From an uncultured Bacilli bacterium (GTDB lineage Bacteria > Bacillota_I > Bacilli_A > RF39 > UBA660), in NCBI GenBank assembly GCA_934098525.1, contig CAKONZ010000001.1:1-64000 (forward strand): a stretch of DNA of 64,000 nucleotides, in the 5' to 3' direction. The notes beneath the pieces were generated by a model. It did not search any database, was not told the origin of the DNA, and worked only from the letters and a program-made list of their open reading frames with translations. The stretch's first letter is position 1, and each line of letters opens with the position of its first letter. Of this stretch, positions 50,300 through 60,200 are shown in pieces. The translations under genes and the position numbers were made by a program.

Positions 50300-50315
50300 T
50301 TTAGTGGTGATTTTT

Positions 50316-50975
50316 ATGAAGATTGGTATAATTGGAGCATTTGATCCAGAAATTGTTAAGTTTTTGGAATTATTTGAGTTAGAAAAGGATATTACAAAAA
50401 GAGAAGATATTTATATAGGAAAATATAAAGATAAAGAAATTATTGTTGCTAAGAGTGGAATTGGAAAGGTTAATTCTGCTGCTATGACACAATATTTAAT
50501 TGATAATTATTTAGTTGATTTGATTATAAATTCAGGTTGTGCTGGTTCTCTTAGTCAGGATGTTGGCATTTTTGATGTTGTTATATCTTCATATGTTACT
50601 TATCATGATTTTTATCCTAATAGGGTTATGGAGTATAGTGTTCCTGATAATGGTAGGGTAATTGCTAGTGCAAGATTAAGAAATATGGCTATTGATGCTT
50701 CGAAAAAAGCTTTGGTAAATTATCATGTTGGTCCAATATGTAGTGGTGATTGTTATATTGATAGTGAAGAAAAAAGAGATTTTATTAGAAAGGCTACTAA
50801 TGCTTTAGCAGTTGATATGGAAAGTGGTAGTATAGGGCACATTGCTAGAAAGAATAATATACCTTTTATATCAATAAGAACTATTTCAGATTTTTCTAAT
50901 GGTGAAGAAAATTTTGAAGAATTAGCGGCATATAAATCTAGTCATATAGTTAAAGATATTATTGATAATTTATGA
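50316..50975 (+). CDS. mtnN: MTA/SAH nucleosidase
   Basis: The enzyme removes adenine from methylthioadenosine and S-adenosylhomocysteine, recycling methyl-transfer by-products. KIGIIGAFDPEIVKFLE opens the fold. SGIGKVNSAAMTQYLID and NSGCAGSLSQDVGIFDVVISSYVTYHDFY are conserved, VDMESGSIGHIA holds the active-site MES motif, and ISIRTISDFSNG carries the catalytic aspartate. About 219 residues, normal. The ATG follows GTGGTGATTTTT. Confidence 0.95.
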   Translation: MKIGIIGAFDPEIVKFLELFELEKDITKREDIYIGKYKDKEIIVAKSGIGKVNSAAMTQYLIDNYLVDLIINSGCAGSLSQDVGIFDVVISSYVTYHDFYPNRVMEYSVPDNGRVIASARLRNMAIDASKKALVNYHVGPICSGDCYIDSEEKRDFIRKATNALAVDMESGSIGHIARKNNIPFISIRTISDFSNGEENFEELAAYKSSHIVKDIIDNL

Positions 50976-50990
50976 TTTTATAGGTAAAAC

Positions 50991-51019
50991 TTGATTTTTT
51001 TTAAAAAATATGTTATAAT
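50991..51019 (+). promoter_or_regulatory. Promoter of the alpha-CTD-like/TPR pair
   Basis: TTGATT and TATAAT are separated by 17 bases, with an extended TG. Confidence 0.75.
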
Positions 51020-51049
51020 TTAGTCACTTTTAATAAAGGGGGTTAATTT

Positions 51050-51619
51050 ATGAAAGAAATTATTGAAAGGAAATTAAGTAATTTAATAGATAAGGAAGCA
51101 GTAGAACTTGTTTTTCGTGAAATTAATAGTAATAAAGAAAAACCAATGGGGTTAAAAAAAGAGGAAGTAGCTATTCTTAGAGATATATATAGTTATGATG
51201 ATAAGGTTCTTGATCCTATATTTGCTAAAATAAATAGATATTTATTTTGTAATTATGATAAATGTAATATAACATTGCTTACTACTTTGAAGGATGCTTG
51301 TATTACTTCTCGTGGTATTCATTTTTTCTCTAGAGTAGGTATTTATACTTTTGCAGATTATTTAAGATATGGTAAAGATAATATTGAATATGTAAGAAAT
51401 ATTGGTAGTGTTACTTCTGGATATGTAGATGCAGTTATTAAAAATAATTTTGCAAGGGATAATAATAATGTTTTTGAAGAATATATGAAAGTTGATGAAA
51501 AAGTATCTGAGTTAGATAAAGAAATAAAGATTCTTACCCAGAAAAAGGAAGAGTTATTACTATATTTATCTTATTTAGAGAAGGAGAAAGGTTCTAATGC
51601 AAGTAAAAGAACAAGATAA
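51050..51619 (+). CDS. Protein with alpha-CTD-like segment and coiled coil
   Basis: The family is not recognised. Around residues 100-135 the sequence GIYTFADYLRYGKDNIEYVRNIGSVTSGYVDAVI resembles the helix-hairpin-helix of the RNA polymerase alpha C-terminal domain (g..tv.dLl..s..dL..irniG.....ei). Residues 145-180 form a heptad-rich coiled coil ending in a charged tail. No signal or membrane segment is seen. It has a strong promoter and AAGGGGG ribosome site, and its last 23 bases overlap the TPR gene. Nucleic-acid or polymerase binding is possible. Confidence 0.5.
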   Translation: MKEIIERKLSNLIDKEAVELVFREINSNKEKPMGLKKEEVAILRDIYSYDDKVLDPIFAKINRYLFCNYDKCNITLLTTLKDACITSRGIHFFSRVGIYTFADYLRYGKDNIEYVRNIGSVTSGYVDAVIKNNFARDNNNVFEEYMKVDEKVSELDKEIKILTQKKEELLLYLSYLEKEKGSNASKRTR

Positions 51620-53438
51620 TTTTTTTGAAGAATTTGAAGAATGTTTAAAATCAAAGAAATATGATCAGGCTGAAAAAATAATTAAACAATTAAGACAGCA
51701 ATTTCCTAAGAATCATAAATATATTCGTTCTTATATAGCTTTATTAAAGATTGTTGATTATGATAAGGCTATAGAGTTTACTAAAACTTTATTAAGTACT
51801 GATAAAACAGGAGAGTTTCATGCTACTTTACTTTCTTTACTTGTTGATAGTAAAAGATATGATGAGGCTATGGTAGTTATTAATGATACTCTTAATAAAA
51901 ATTATGATTCTTATTTAAGTTATTTTAATTTTTGCTTTGCTCAGATAAATTTTACGAGAGATAAGAGTAATGCTAGTATGTGTTTAAGAGCTACTAAACA
52001 AAGTCTTAGATTAAAAGAAACTTTTTATGCTAATAAACTTGCTGCTATGATTTATACTGAATTAAAGGATTTTGATAATACAAGGGAGTATTTTTTAAAG
52101 GCTATAGATTTAGCAGATGAAGAAAAAGATAAATCTTTATATTTTGATTTTGCGAAATCTTGTTTATCTTTTTCTAAGTTTGAAGATTCAAAGTTTTATG
52201 ATTGTTGTAGATTTTTGAATACTAAGAAAGGTAATTTAAGTAGTTTGTTAGCTATTTGGAAGAACAATGATTATAAAAAATTAGAAGATATATTTAGTAA
52301 AATTGATGATAAAGAAAATAAAGATTTTTATAATATGTTATTAGCAGTTTCTGCTCTTAACGAAAATAAAAATAAGGTTTTTATTAATAGCTTAAAAAAT
52401 ATTAATGATGATAAAACTAAGAAGGATGTTCTTGCTTTTTTGGTAGCTATTTATAATAGAGATGAAAAATTTGATATTAGTAATACAATACTTGGTTTGA
52501 GTCTTTTTGATAATTCTAATAATAATGATGTTCGTTATGATAAGGTTAAAGCATTATATGTTAAGAGAAAGTATAAAGATGCTTTAGAACTTGCTGATAG
52601 TTTTTTAAATGTTAAGAAAAGTAATAATTTATTGCTTTTAAAGGGTAAAATTTTATGTGACTTAGCAATGCATGATAAGGCTGAAGATATTTATATAGAT
52701 CTTATAAAATATAATAATTTTGATAGTGCTAAGTTAGAACTTGCAAATATGTATGCTTCATGTGGAGATTTTGTTAATGCTAAAAAGCTTTTGTGTGATG
52801 TAAAACGAAAAAAGTTTGCTATTACTAAAAGGGCTGAAATTTGTATTTATGAGAATAAATTAGAAGAAGCAAAAAGAATGGTAAAGAATATTGAAGATGC
52901 AAAGTTTTCGTTTATTATGAAACTTAAAATAGCTGTTAGAGAGCAAAATTTTGAATATGCTAAATATTTAGTTGATAATTATAGTTATGATAATTTGGAT
53001 AGTAGAATAAGATTTTATGTTGATTTTATGAATGGTAAAAATCGTGATGTGAAACCAAAATCTTATTTTGAAGCATTGCTTATTAATTATGATAAAGATA
53101 TTGTTAAAGAACATATAAAGCAACATTTTAAAGATGATGATAGAAAAGTGATTCATAATGTTTTTAATAGTAATGTTAGTGTTGATTATATTTATAATAA
53201 GTGTATAGGTATGATTAATAATAGAACTTATCATATTTCTACTGGTTTTTCTGATCAATATATTTTTGATTTGGGAGAGTATGTAGGTAATGTTAATGGT
53301 ATTTTAACTAGTTATGTTATGGTTGTAACATATCCTAATTCTAATAAAATTATTACTATTTATCCTACTTTTGGTAAGTCTTTGTTTAAAGGAATAGATA
53401 GTAAAGAAAATAATAATAAATTAAGAGTAAGAAAATAA
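51597..53438 (+). CDS. TPR-repeat protein
   Basis: The 613-residue protein is built of helical pairs like tetratricopeptide repeats, for example KSKKYDQAEKIIKQLRQQFPKNHKYI, DSKRYDEAMVVINDTLNKNYDSYL, ELKDFDNTREYFLKAIDLADE and RKYKDALELADSFLNVKKSNNLLLLKGKIL. The last 100 residues are different, with a strand-rich IITIYPTFGKSLFKG segment. There is no signal peptide, so it is cytoplasmic. TPR proteins act as scaffolds. The start codon lies inside the preceding gene, after GGAGAAAGG, so the pair is translationally coupled. Confidence 0.75.
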   Translation: MQVKEQDNFFEEFEECLKSKKYDQAEKIIKQLRQQFPKNHKYIRSYIALLKIVDYDKAIEFTKTLLSTDKTGEFHATLLSLLVDSKRYDEAMVVINDTLNKNYDSYLSYFNFCFAQINFTRDKSNASMCLRATKQSLRLKETFYANKLAAMIYTELKDFDNTREYFLKAIDLADEEKDKSLYFDFAKSCLSFSKFEDSKFYDCCRFLNTKKGNLSSLLAIWKNNDYKKLEDIFSKIDDKENKDFYNMLLAVSALNENKNKVFINSLKNINDDKTKKDVLAFLVAIYNRDEKFDISNTILGLSLFDNSNNNDVRYDKVKALYVKRKYKDALELADSFLNVKKSNNLLLLKGKILCDLAMHDKAEDIYIDLIKYNNFDSAKLELANMYASCGDFVNAKKLLCDVKRKKFAITKRAEICIYENKLEEAKRMVKNIEDAKFSFIMKLKIAVREQNFEYAKYLVDNYSYDNLDSRIRFYVDFMNGKNRDVKPKSYFEALLINYDKDIVKEHIKQHFKDDDRKVIHNVFNSNVSVDYIYNKCIGMINNRTYHISTGFSDQYIFDLGEYVGNVNGILTSYVMVVTYPNSNKIITIYPTFGKSLFKGIDSKENNNKLRVRK

Positions 53439-53450
53439 TTACTCTTTTTT
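53423..53450 (+). terminator. Terminator of the TPR gene
   Basis: AAGAGTAA and TTACTCTT arms with an 8-base loop are followed by T; the stem includes the stop codon. Confidence 0.8.
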
Positions 53451-53460
53451 TGTTTTGTGT

Positions 53461-53466
53461 TATAAT
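53461..53466 (+). promoter_or_regulatory. Extended -10 promoter of truB group
   Basis: TATAAT preceded by TG and one base, directly after the upstream terminator. Confidence 0.55.
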
Positions 53467-53497
53467 TATTACAATAATAAGTTGTATTGGTGATGAA

Positions 53498-54352
53498 ATG
53501 GATAAAATATTATTAATTAATAAAGAAAAGGGTTATACTTCTAGAGATGTGGTTAATGTTATTTCTGGTATTTTTAAAACTAAAAAGGTAGGACATTTTG
53601 GTACACTTGATCCACTTGCTACTGGAGTTTTAATTATAGGAATAGGAGCGTGTACTAAAGTTTTAAATATACTAGAAGAAGATGATAAAGAATATATTTG
53701 TAAAGTTTTATTAGGAGTTTCTACTGATACATATGATGTTACAGGAAATGTATTATGTGAGAATAGTGATTTTTCTTTAGATAAAGATAAATTGGTTGAA
53801 GTTTTAAATTCTTTTCTTGGTAGAAATATTCAAGAGGTTCCTATATATTCTGCTGTTAAGGTGAATGGAAAAAAACTCTATGAGTATGCTAGAAATAATG
53901 AAAAGATAGATTTACCAAAAAGAGAGGTTTTTATAAAGAGTATTTCTTTACTTGATTTTTCTTTTAATAGTTTTACTTTTAAGGTTTTAGTTTCAAAGGG
54001 TACATATATTAGGAGTATAGTTAATGATATTTCTAAAAGATTAGGTATTCCTATGTGTATGAGTGAACTTACTAGAACTATGCAAGATAAGTTTTTACTT
54101 AAGGATTGTTATACTATTTCTGATGTTAAAAATAATAATTTTAAATTTTTAGATATAGAGGATGTTGTTTCTTGTAAAAAGATGAAAATTAGTGAAGACA
54201 TTTATAAAAAAGTTATGAATGGATCTTTAATAGATAATATTTATGATTCTAAGTATGTTTTATTTATGAATGATGATTTAAGATATGCTTTGTATGGAGT
54301 ATATAATAAAGATAAGAAATATATGAAACCATATTTGTTTTTTAAGGAGTGA
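53498..54352 (+). CDS. truB: tRNA pseudouridine 55 synthase
   Basis: TruB makes pseudouridine at position 55 in the T-loop of tRNAs. LLINKEKGYTSRDVVNVI opens the protein, and KVGHFGTLDPLATGVLIIGIG carries the catalytic aspartate near residue 39. PIYSAVKVNGKKLYEYAR and VSKGTYIRSIVNDIS are also conserved. About 284 residues. Start set at the ATG after GGTGATGAA; the longer frame runs into the promoter. Confidence 0.96.
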   Translation: MDKILLINKEKGYTSRDVVNVISGIFKTKKVGHFGTLDPLATGVLIIGIGACTKVLNILEEDDKEYICKVLLGVSTDTYDVTGNVLCENSDFSLDKDKLVEVLNSFLGRNIQEVPIYSAVKVNGKKLYEYARNNEKIDLPKREVFIKSISLLDFSFNSFTFKVLVSKGTYIRSIVNDISKRLGIPMCMSELTRTMQDKFLLKDCYTISDVKNNNFKFLDIEDVVSCKKMKISEDIYKKVMNGSLIDNIYDSKYVLFMNDDLRYALYGVYNKDKKYMKPYLFFKE

Positions 54353-54356
54353 TTTT

Positions 54357-54587
54357 ATGGAGTTTAGTAGTTTAGATGAGTTAAAAAAAAGACTTATGCC
54401 AGCTTTGAGGACTAGAGTGGATGAGATAAAGAAGAGTAGTGGTTTTTTGGCTAAAGAAGATGCTATATGGAATTATTTGTCTAAGTATAAATGGAAAAAC
54501 GCTAATGGTTTGACTCTTTTTGATATGGTTAATGATATTCTTAAGTTTGATGTTAGTAATTTGAGGGGTGATGAATATGAGAGATAA
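54357..54587 (+). CDS. ComN-like post-transcriptional regulator
   Basis: The 76-residue protein has RLMPALRTRVDEIKKSSGF, then AIWNYLSKYKWKNANGLTLFDMVNDILKFD. This fits the PF13797-type family of B. subtilis ComN, which acts on comE mRNA and binds DivIVA: an opening helix, an xxLWxxLxxxKWK centre and an LhxMVxDIL end. In Bacillus the gene lies near relA and dtd, as here. The similarity is short, so the call is moderate. It overlaps relA by 11 bases. Confidence 0.6.
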   Translation: MEFSSLDELKKRLMPALRTRVDEIKKSSGFLAKEDAIWNYLSKYKWKNANGLTLFDMVNDILKFDVSNLRGDEYER

Positions 54588-56697
54588 TTATAATGAATTA
54601 TATATGGAGGTTAAAAAATATATAGCTAAACCATATTTGACTTTGATTGATAAAGCTTATAAATTTGCTAAAGAAAAACATGAAGGACAATTTAGAATTA
54701 CAAATGAGCCATATATTATTCATCCAGTTTGTGTTGCTTTGATTTTGGCTGATATTAGGGCTGATTATCAAACTATATGTGCTGCTCTTTTGCATGATAC
54801 TTTAGAGGATACTGAGACTTCTAAAGAAGAATTGATTGATAATTTTGGAGAGGTTATATATAAGTTAGTAGATGGTGTAACTAAGATTAATAATATTAAT
54901 GTTTCTACTAATTCTGAGTATCTTACTAGTTATTATAAAAAGATTATTGTTGGTATGAGTGAAGATGTTAGGGTTATAATTATTAAACTTGCCGATAGAC
55001 TTCATAATATGAGAACTTTATATGTTATGCCAGTTGAAAAACAAAAATCTAAAGCAAAAGAAACTTTGGAAATACTTGCTCCAATAGCACATAGATTAGG
55101 TATGTATAAAATAAAATCAGAGTTAGAGGATTTATCTTTAAGATATTTAAAACCAGATGTTTATTTTTCAATAGTAGAAAAACTTAATAATACTAAGATT
55201 GAAAGAGAAGAATATGTTGAAAAGATGATGAAAGAAGTAAGTTTACTTCTTAAACAAAATAAGATAAAGCATGAAATAAAAGGAAGAGCAAAAAGTGTTT
55301 ATAGTATTTATAAGAAACTTGATAAGGGTAAGAGTTTTTCAGATATTTATGATATTTTAGCTATTAGAATATTAGTGGATAAAGAACAGGAGTGTTATTT
55401 GGCTCTTGGATTAATTCATTCTAAATATAAACCTCTTGCTAAGAGATTTAAAGATTATATTGCTATGCCTAAAACTAATCTTTATCAAACATTGCATACT
55501 ACTGTTTTTGGTTTGGATGGATATATGTTTGAAATTCAAATTAGAACTTATGCAATGGATGAAATAGCGGAAAATGGTATTGCTTCTCATTGGGCATATA
55601 AAGAAAATAAAAATGCTGCTAGTGAGATGCAAAATATTACAGAACAAAAATTACAATTTTATAAGTCTATTATTGAATTAAATAATGAAAAGATGAGTAA
55701 TGAAGATTTTGTCAATAGTGTTAAAGATGAAGTTTTAAATAATAATATTTATGTTTATACTCCAAAGGGAGATGTTATTGAACTTCCTAAAGGTTCTACA
55801 CCAATTGATTTTGCTTATAAAGTTCATTCTGAAGTTGGTGATAAAATGATAGGAGCGTTAGTAAATGATAATATTGTTCCTTTATCTTATGAGTTAAAGA
55901 CTTCTGATATAGTTAAAATTACTACTAATAAGAATTCTTTAGGACCTTCTTTAGAATGGTTAAATATAGCTAAAACTACTCAAGCTAAGAGTAAAATTAA
56001 ATCTTTTTTTAATAAGACTAATAAAGATGAGTATATTGAAATGGGAAAGATTTCTTTGGAGAAGGAAATCAAAAAGAGAAAGATTGTTTTAAATGATTTT
56101 TATGATAAGAAAAATATTAATAAATTATTAAGTGATTTAAAATATAATAATTTAGAGGAAATGTATTTTGCTTTAGGAAATGGTAAGTTATCTTTAAATA
56201 GTATTTTTAAAGATGATAAGAAAATAGAAGATAAAACGATATTTAAAATATTTAATAATAAAAGTAGTAATGAATGTGATGTTATAGTTGGAAAAGATAG
56301 AAATATAAAAACACATATTGCTGCTTGTTGTGATCCTTTACCTGGTGATGATATTATCGGTTTTATTACTAAGAGCAATGGTATTAGTATTCATAGAAAG
56401 AGTTGTCCGAATGCTAAAAGTAATGAAGAAAGAATAGTTAGAGTTAGCTGGAATGAAAAAATAAGTAATAAGTATATTTCAGAATTAATAGTAATTACTA
56501 AAAATAATGAAAATATTATGAATGATATAGTTAGTGTTTTATCTAATTCTTCAGTTGTTATTAATAGTTTTAATACTCTTGATAGAAATAATTATTTATT
56601 TTCTGTTTATGTTTCTTCTTTGGAAGAGTTAAATAATTTTATTAATGTTTTAAGTAGAGCTAAAAATGTTGTTTCTGTAGAAAGGGTTATAAAATAA
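54577..56697 (+). CDS. relA: RelA/SpoT-type (p)ppGpp synthetase/hydrolase
   Basis: This enzyme makes and degrades the stringent-response alarmone. The HD hydrolase domain is intact (HPVCVALILADIRADYQTICAALLHDTLEDT near residue 50, with ADRLHNMRT). The synthetase has GRAKSVYSIYKKL, YDILAIRILV and NLYQTLHTTVFG. A TGS domain (VYTPKGDVIELPKGSTPIDFAYKVH) and a zinc-finger-like CCDPLPGDDIIGF with a C-terminal ACT domain follow. It is therefore bifunctional. The ATG at 54577 follows GAGGGGTG and overlaps the ComN-like gene. Confidence 0.97.
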   Translation: MRDNYNELYMEVKKYIAKPYLTLIDKAYKFAKEKHEGQFRITNEPYIIHPVCVALILADIRADYQTICAALLHDTLEDTETSKEELIDNFGEVIYKLVDGVTKINNINVSTNSEYLTSYYKKIIVGMSEDVRVIIIKLADRLHNMRTLYVMPVEKQKSKAKETLEILAPIAHRLGMYKIKSELEDLSLRYLKPDVYFSIVEKLNNTKIEREEYVEKMMKEVSLLLKQNKIKHEIKGRAKSVYSIYKKLDKGKSFSDIYDILAIRILVDKEQECYLALGLIHSKYKPLAKRFKDYIAMPKTNLYQTLHTTVFGLDGYMFEIQIRTYAMDEIAENGIASHWAYKENKNAASEMQNITEQKLQFYKSIIELNNEKMSNEDFVNSVKDEVLNNNIYVYTPKGDVIELPKGSTPIDFAYKVHSEVGDKMIGALVNDNIVPLSYELKTSDIVKITTNKNSLGPSLEWLNIAKTTQAKSKIKSFFNKTNKDEYIEMGKISLEKEIKKRKIVLNDFYDKKNINKLLSDLKYNNLEEMYFALGNGKLSLNSIFKDDKKIEDKTIFKIFNNKSSNECDVIVGKDRNIKTHIAACCDPLPGDDIIGFITKSNGISIHRKSCPNAKSNEERIVRVSWNEKISNKYISELIVITKNNENIMNDIVSVLSNSSVVINSFNTLDRNNYLFSVYVSSLEELNNFINVLSRAKNVVSVERVIK

Positions 56698-57134
56698 TGA
56701 AGGTTGTTGTTCAAAAAGTTTTATCTTCTTCAGTTAGTGTTTATGATGAAGTAGTAGGAAAAATTGATAAAGGATTAATGGTTTTAGTTGGATTTACTGA
56801 AGGAGATAACATTAGTAATATTGATTATATTGTAAATAAAATTGTTAATTTAAGAATTTTTGAAGATAATAATGGTGTTATGAATTTATCTTTATTAGAT
56901 GTTGGTGGTGCTATTTTGTCAGTTTCACAGTTTACATTATATGGGGATTGTAGTAAAGGAAATAGACCTTCATATGTTAAGTCTTTAAATAAAGACAGTG
57001 CTAAGGTTTTATATGAATTATTTAATAAAAGATTAAGAGATAAAGGTGTTTTAGTAGAAGAAGGAATATTTCATGCTGATATGAAGGTTTCTTTGATAAA
57101 TGATGGTCCTACTACTATAATAATTGAAAAATAA
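56697..57134 (+). CDS. dtd: D-aminoacyl-tRNA deacylase
   Basis: Dtd removes D-amino acids and glycine mischarged on tRNA. MKVVVQKVLSSSVSV opens the 145 residues. GLMVLVGFTEGD and VVNLRIFEDNNGVMNLSL are conserved. The SVSQFTLYGD motif and NDGPTTIIIE near the end are the catalytic-site signatures. The ATG overlaps the relA stop by one base; the relA-dtd order matches Bacillus. Confidence 0.97.
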   Translation: MKVVVQKVLSSSVSVYDEVVGKIDKGLMVLVGFTEGDNISNIDYIVNKIVNLRIFEDNNGVMNLSLLDVGGAILSVSQFTLYGDCSKGNRPSYVKSLNKDSAKVLYELFNKRLRDKGVLVEEGIFHADMKVSLINDGPTTIIIEK

Positions 57135-57137
57135 CTT

Positions 57138-57168
57138 AAAAAGTAATATATTTATGTATTGCTTTTTT
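57138..57168 (+). terminator. Terminator of truB-relA-dtd group
   Basis: AAAAGTAATA and TATTGCTTTT arms, with one G-T pair, are followed by T. Confidence 0.75.
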
Positions 57169-57213
57169 ATTTTTTATGTTAAAATATAATTATATGATAG
57201 AGTAGGTGGTTAT

Positions 57214-60200
57214 ATGAAGAATAATAAGAAGGGTTTTACTTTGATTGAAGTAATTGCAGTTGTTGTAATTATTGCTTTGCTTGCTGGTATTTCTATTCCT
57301 TTAGTTTCTAGATATTTAAAGGAAGGTAAAGAGAGCTTTAATAAAAATTTAGAGAAAGAATTATTAGTAGCTGCTAATAGTTATTTGTCTGATAATCCAA
57401 AACAAAGACCTTTAGGTAGAAATGCTACTGATTTTTCTAAGACAGTTTATTTGGCTGATTTAGAGTCAAAAAACTATTTAAATGATGTTTTAAAAGATGC
57501 TGATGGTGGTGAATGTACTAGTAGTTTTGTTAGTTATAATTACGATGGTAAAAATGTTCAATCTTTAGCATGTTTGAAATGTGATAATTATGAAACTGAT
57601 AGTCAAGTTTGTAGTAGTATTAATGCTGATAGAGATGAGTGTAAAAACTTTAAAGTAGATTATACTTTAGGAGGAGTAGTTGAATATAATGGTCAGTTAT
57701 ATGATATTAATAATTTACCTGATGGTTGGACTAATAAAAATATAACTTATACTTTTAAACCTTCTTCTGAAAATCAAGGTGGTACTAATGTAGATTTTAC
57801 TTATATTGTTGTAAATGGACATAGAATTAAGCTTGATAGTTCTTATACTTTTAAAGAAAAACAAAAAGAATTAATCGTTAAACTTTTTGATAATTGTGGT
57901 AATTCTTATACATTTAAAAAACCTGATACTAGTAAAGAAGATGATTATTATATAAAGATAGACAAAGGTAGTCCGATAGCTAAATTAAATGTTGATGGAA
58001 GAGTTAATATAGAATATGATAAAACTTCTATAGAATCAAGTGGTACTATAGATTTTAGTGATACTGATAGTGGTCTTGATTATTTTATTTTTAAATATTC
58101 TTCTATTAATAGTTGGGACTTTGATGAGGCAAAAAGAGTAGAACTTAATGGAGAACATGAAGCTTTCTCTTCTGTTTCAAATACTTTTACTAATGTTGGT
58201 GTATATTATTTAAATGTAAGAGTATTTGATAAAGCTGGTAATTCTTATACTACTAGTAAAACTATTAATGTTACAAAAGGAACAAAAGAGTATTCTATTT
58301 CTTATGATGGTTGTGGTGCTACAATTAGTGAAAATTTAAAATCAGGTCAAGTAAAGATAGCTGATCAACCATTGACTTTACTTACTGATGTTCCTAGCAA
58401 AAAAAATTATAATTTTTTAGGATGGGGTCTAAATAGTTGTGATTCTTCTGTTTCTTATAGTGCTGGTGGATCATATGATCTTAATAGTGATAATACTTTG
58501 TATGCTATATGGCAAGAAAAAAATACTGAGAAATTTACAATAACATATATTACAAATAGTAGTGATACAATTCCTTCTCAAACAAAGGTTAAAGGAGAAG
58601 AAGTTAAATTAAGTAGTGTTTTGCCAGTAAAAGATTATTATAGCTTTGTTAAATGGGTTGGTAGTGATAATAAGGAATATAAACCAGGTGCTACTTATAG
58701 TACTGATAAAGATTTGGTATTAACGGCCAATTATAAAGGAAATAAAATTACTATTAATTATTATGCTGATGGTGGAACTTGGAATGGTAATGAAAAGGGA
58801 AGTATTGATAGTAGTGGTTTGATATCTTATGGTAATACTACAGGCTTTCACTGGTTTGAGTATGGTGATACTAGACAAAGAAATTTATGGGATTATGATG
58901 GTAATTATATTAATATTGTTAAAAAAGGTTATATTCCTGTAAAGGGTAAAGAATGGAAAAGTATGAGTACTTCTGGTTCATATGCTGGTAAAACATATGA
59001 TCAAAGTATTAATTATTCAGATTATTGTGATGCTAAAGATGGCGATTGTATTGCACGAGTAAAAATCAATTGGACTGCTAAAGTACTAGGTGTTAATTAT
59101 AATTGCGATGGTAGTGTAAAAACTGAAACATTTACTTACGGAAATAATACTAAATCTAATGTTACTTGTAGTAAATATGGATATGAACTTAGTGGATGGG
59201 CTACATCTAAAGATGGTAAAAAAATTAAAAATGTAAACTTTACGGCAGATGGAGACTTTATTGAAAAGTATTATAATAATGGCAAAGTTTTAACTTTATA
59301 TCCAGTATATACTCCTAAGAAAATAACTTTTGTTTATAAAACAGATGGTACTGAACAAAAATCTTATACTTATGACTTTGGTACAACAGTAAAAGTCGCA
59401 GGAGAGGGTGTTATTTCTAGTAGCGAATTTGGAACAAGTAAAGGCTATACTTTTATGGGTTGGAGACTAGCAAATAACCGAAAAACATCAAGTGGTGATC
59501 TATACTTTTTAGGTAGTGATGGTGTATGGAGAGGAAAAACAGAATTTCAAAGTGGCAGCCAATATAAAATTCTTGCTAATAAATGTTTTTCCGGTAGTAA
59601 TGATTGTGTTGAAGATAGTATAACACTTAATGCAACATTCTTTAATAATATAGATGGTGTTGAAAAAATATATCTTGATGCAGTTTGGGCTAAGTTTGAT
59701 TTTGATACTGCTAGTTGTAATTGTAATGGATGTAATAAAATAGTTGGAAATGTATATTCTATATATGGCGGTGCTAACTGGAATATCTATACTATGGCTG
59801 ATGGAGAGTCTAAATGGACAACAACGCCAGAAAATAAAAGAATGCCTTGGGATGCTGGACGCGATGTTATGAGTTTTAGTTTTAATGCTAATCGTTCTAT
59901 TGGAAGATGGAAAAATTATAGCAGATCAATTAAGGCTCAAGCTTGTTTATCTCAAGATCAACATAAATGTATAAATTATAATAGTTCTTATCTTTATAGT
60001 AAAAATAATAGTGGTCTTTGTTCATCTGGTAGCAGTGGTGGAGGAACAGGTACTGTATCAGGATGTAGTTATGTAACTCTTAATTGTGCTGTTAATAAGT
60101 GTACTATGTATAGTAAAAGTAGTAGTAATAGTTATCAAATTAAATATGCTACAATTTCTGTTTCTGACGGATATTTAATAGCACAACGTAATGGACAAAC

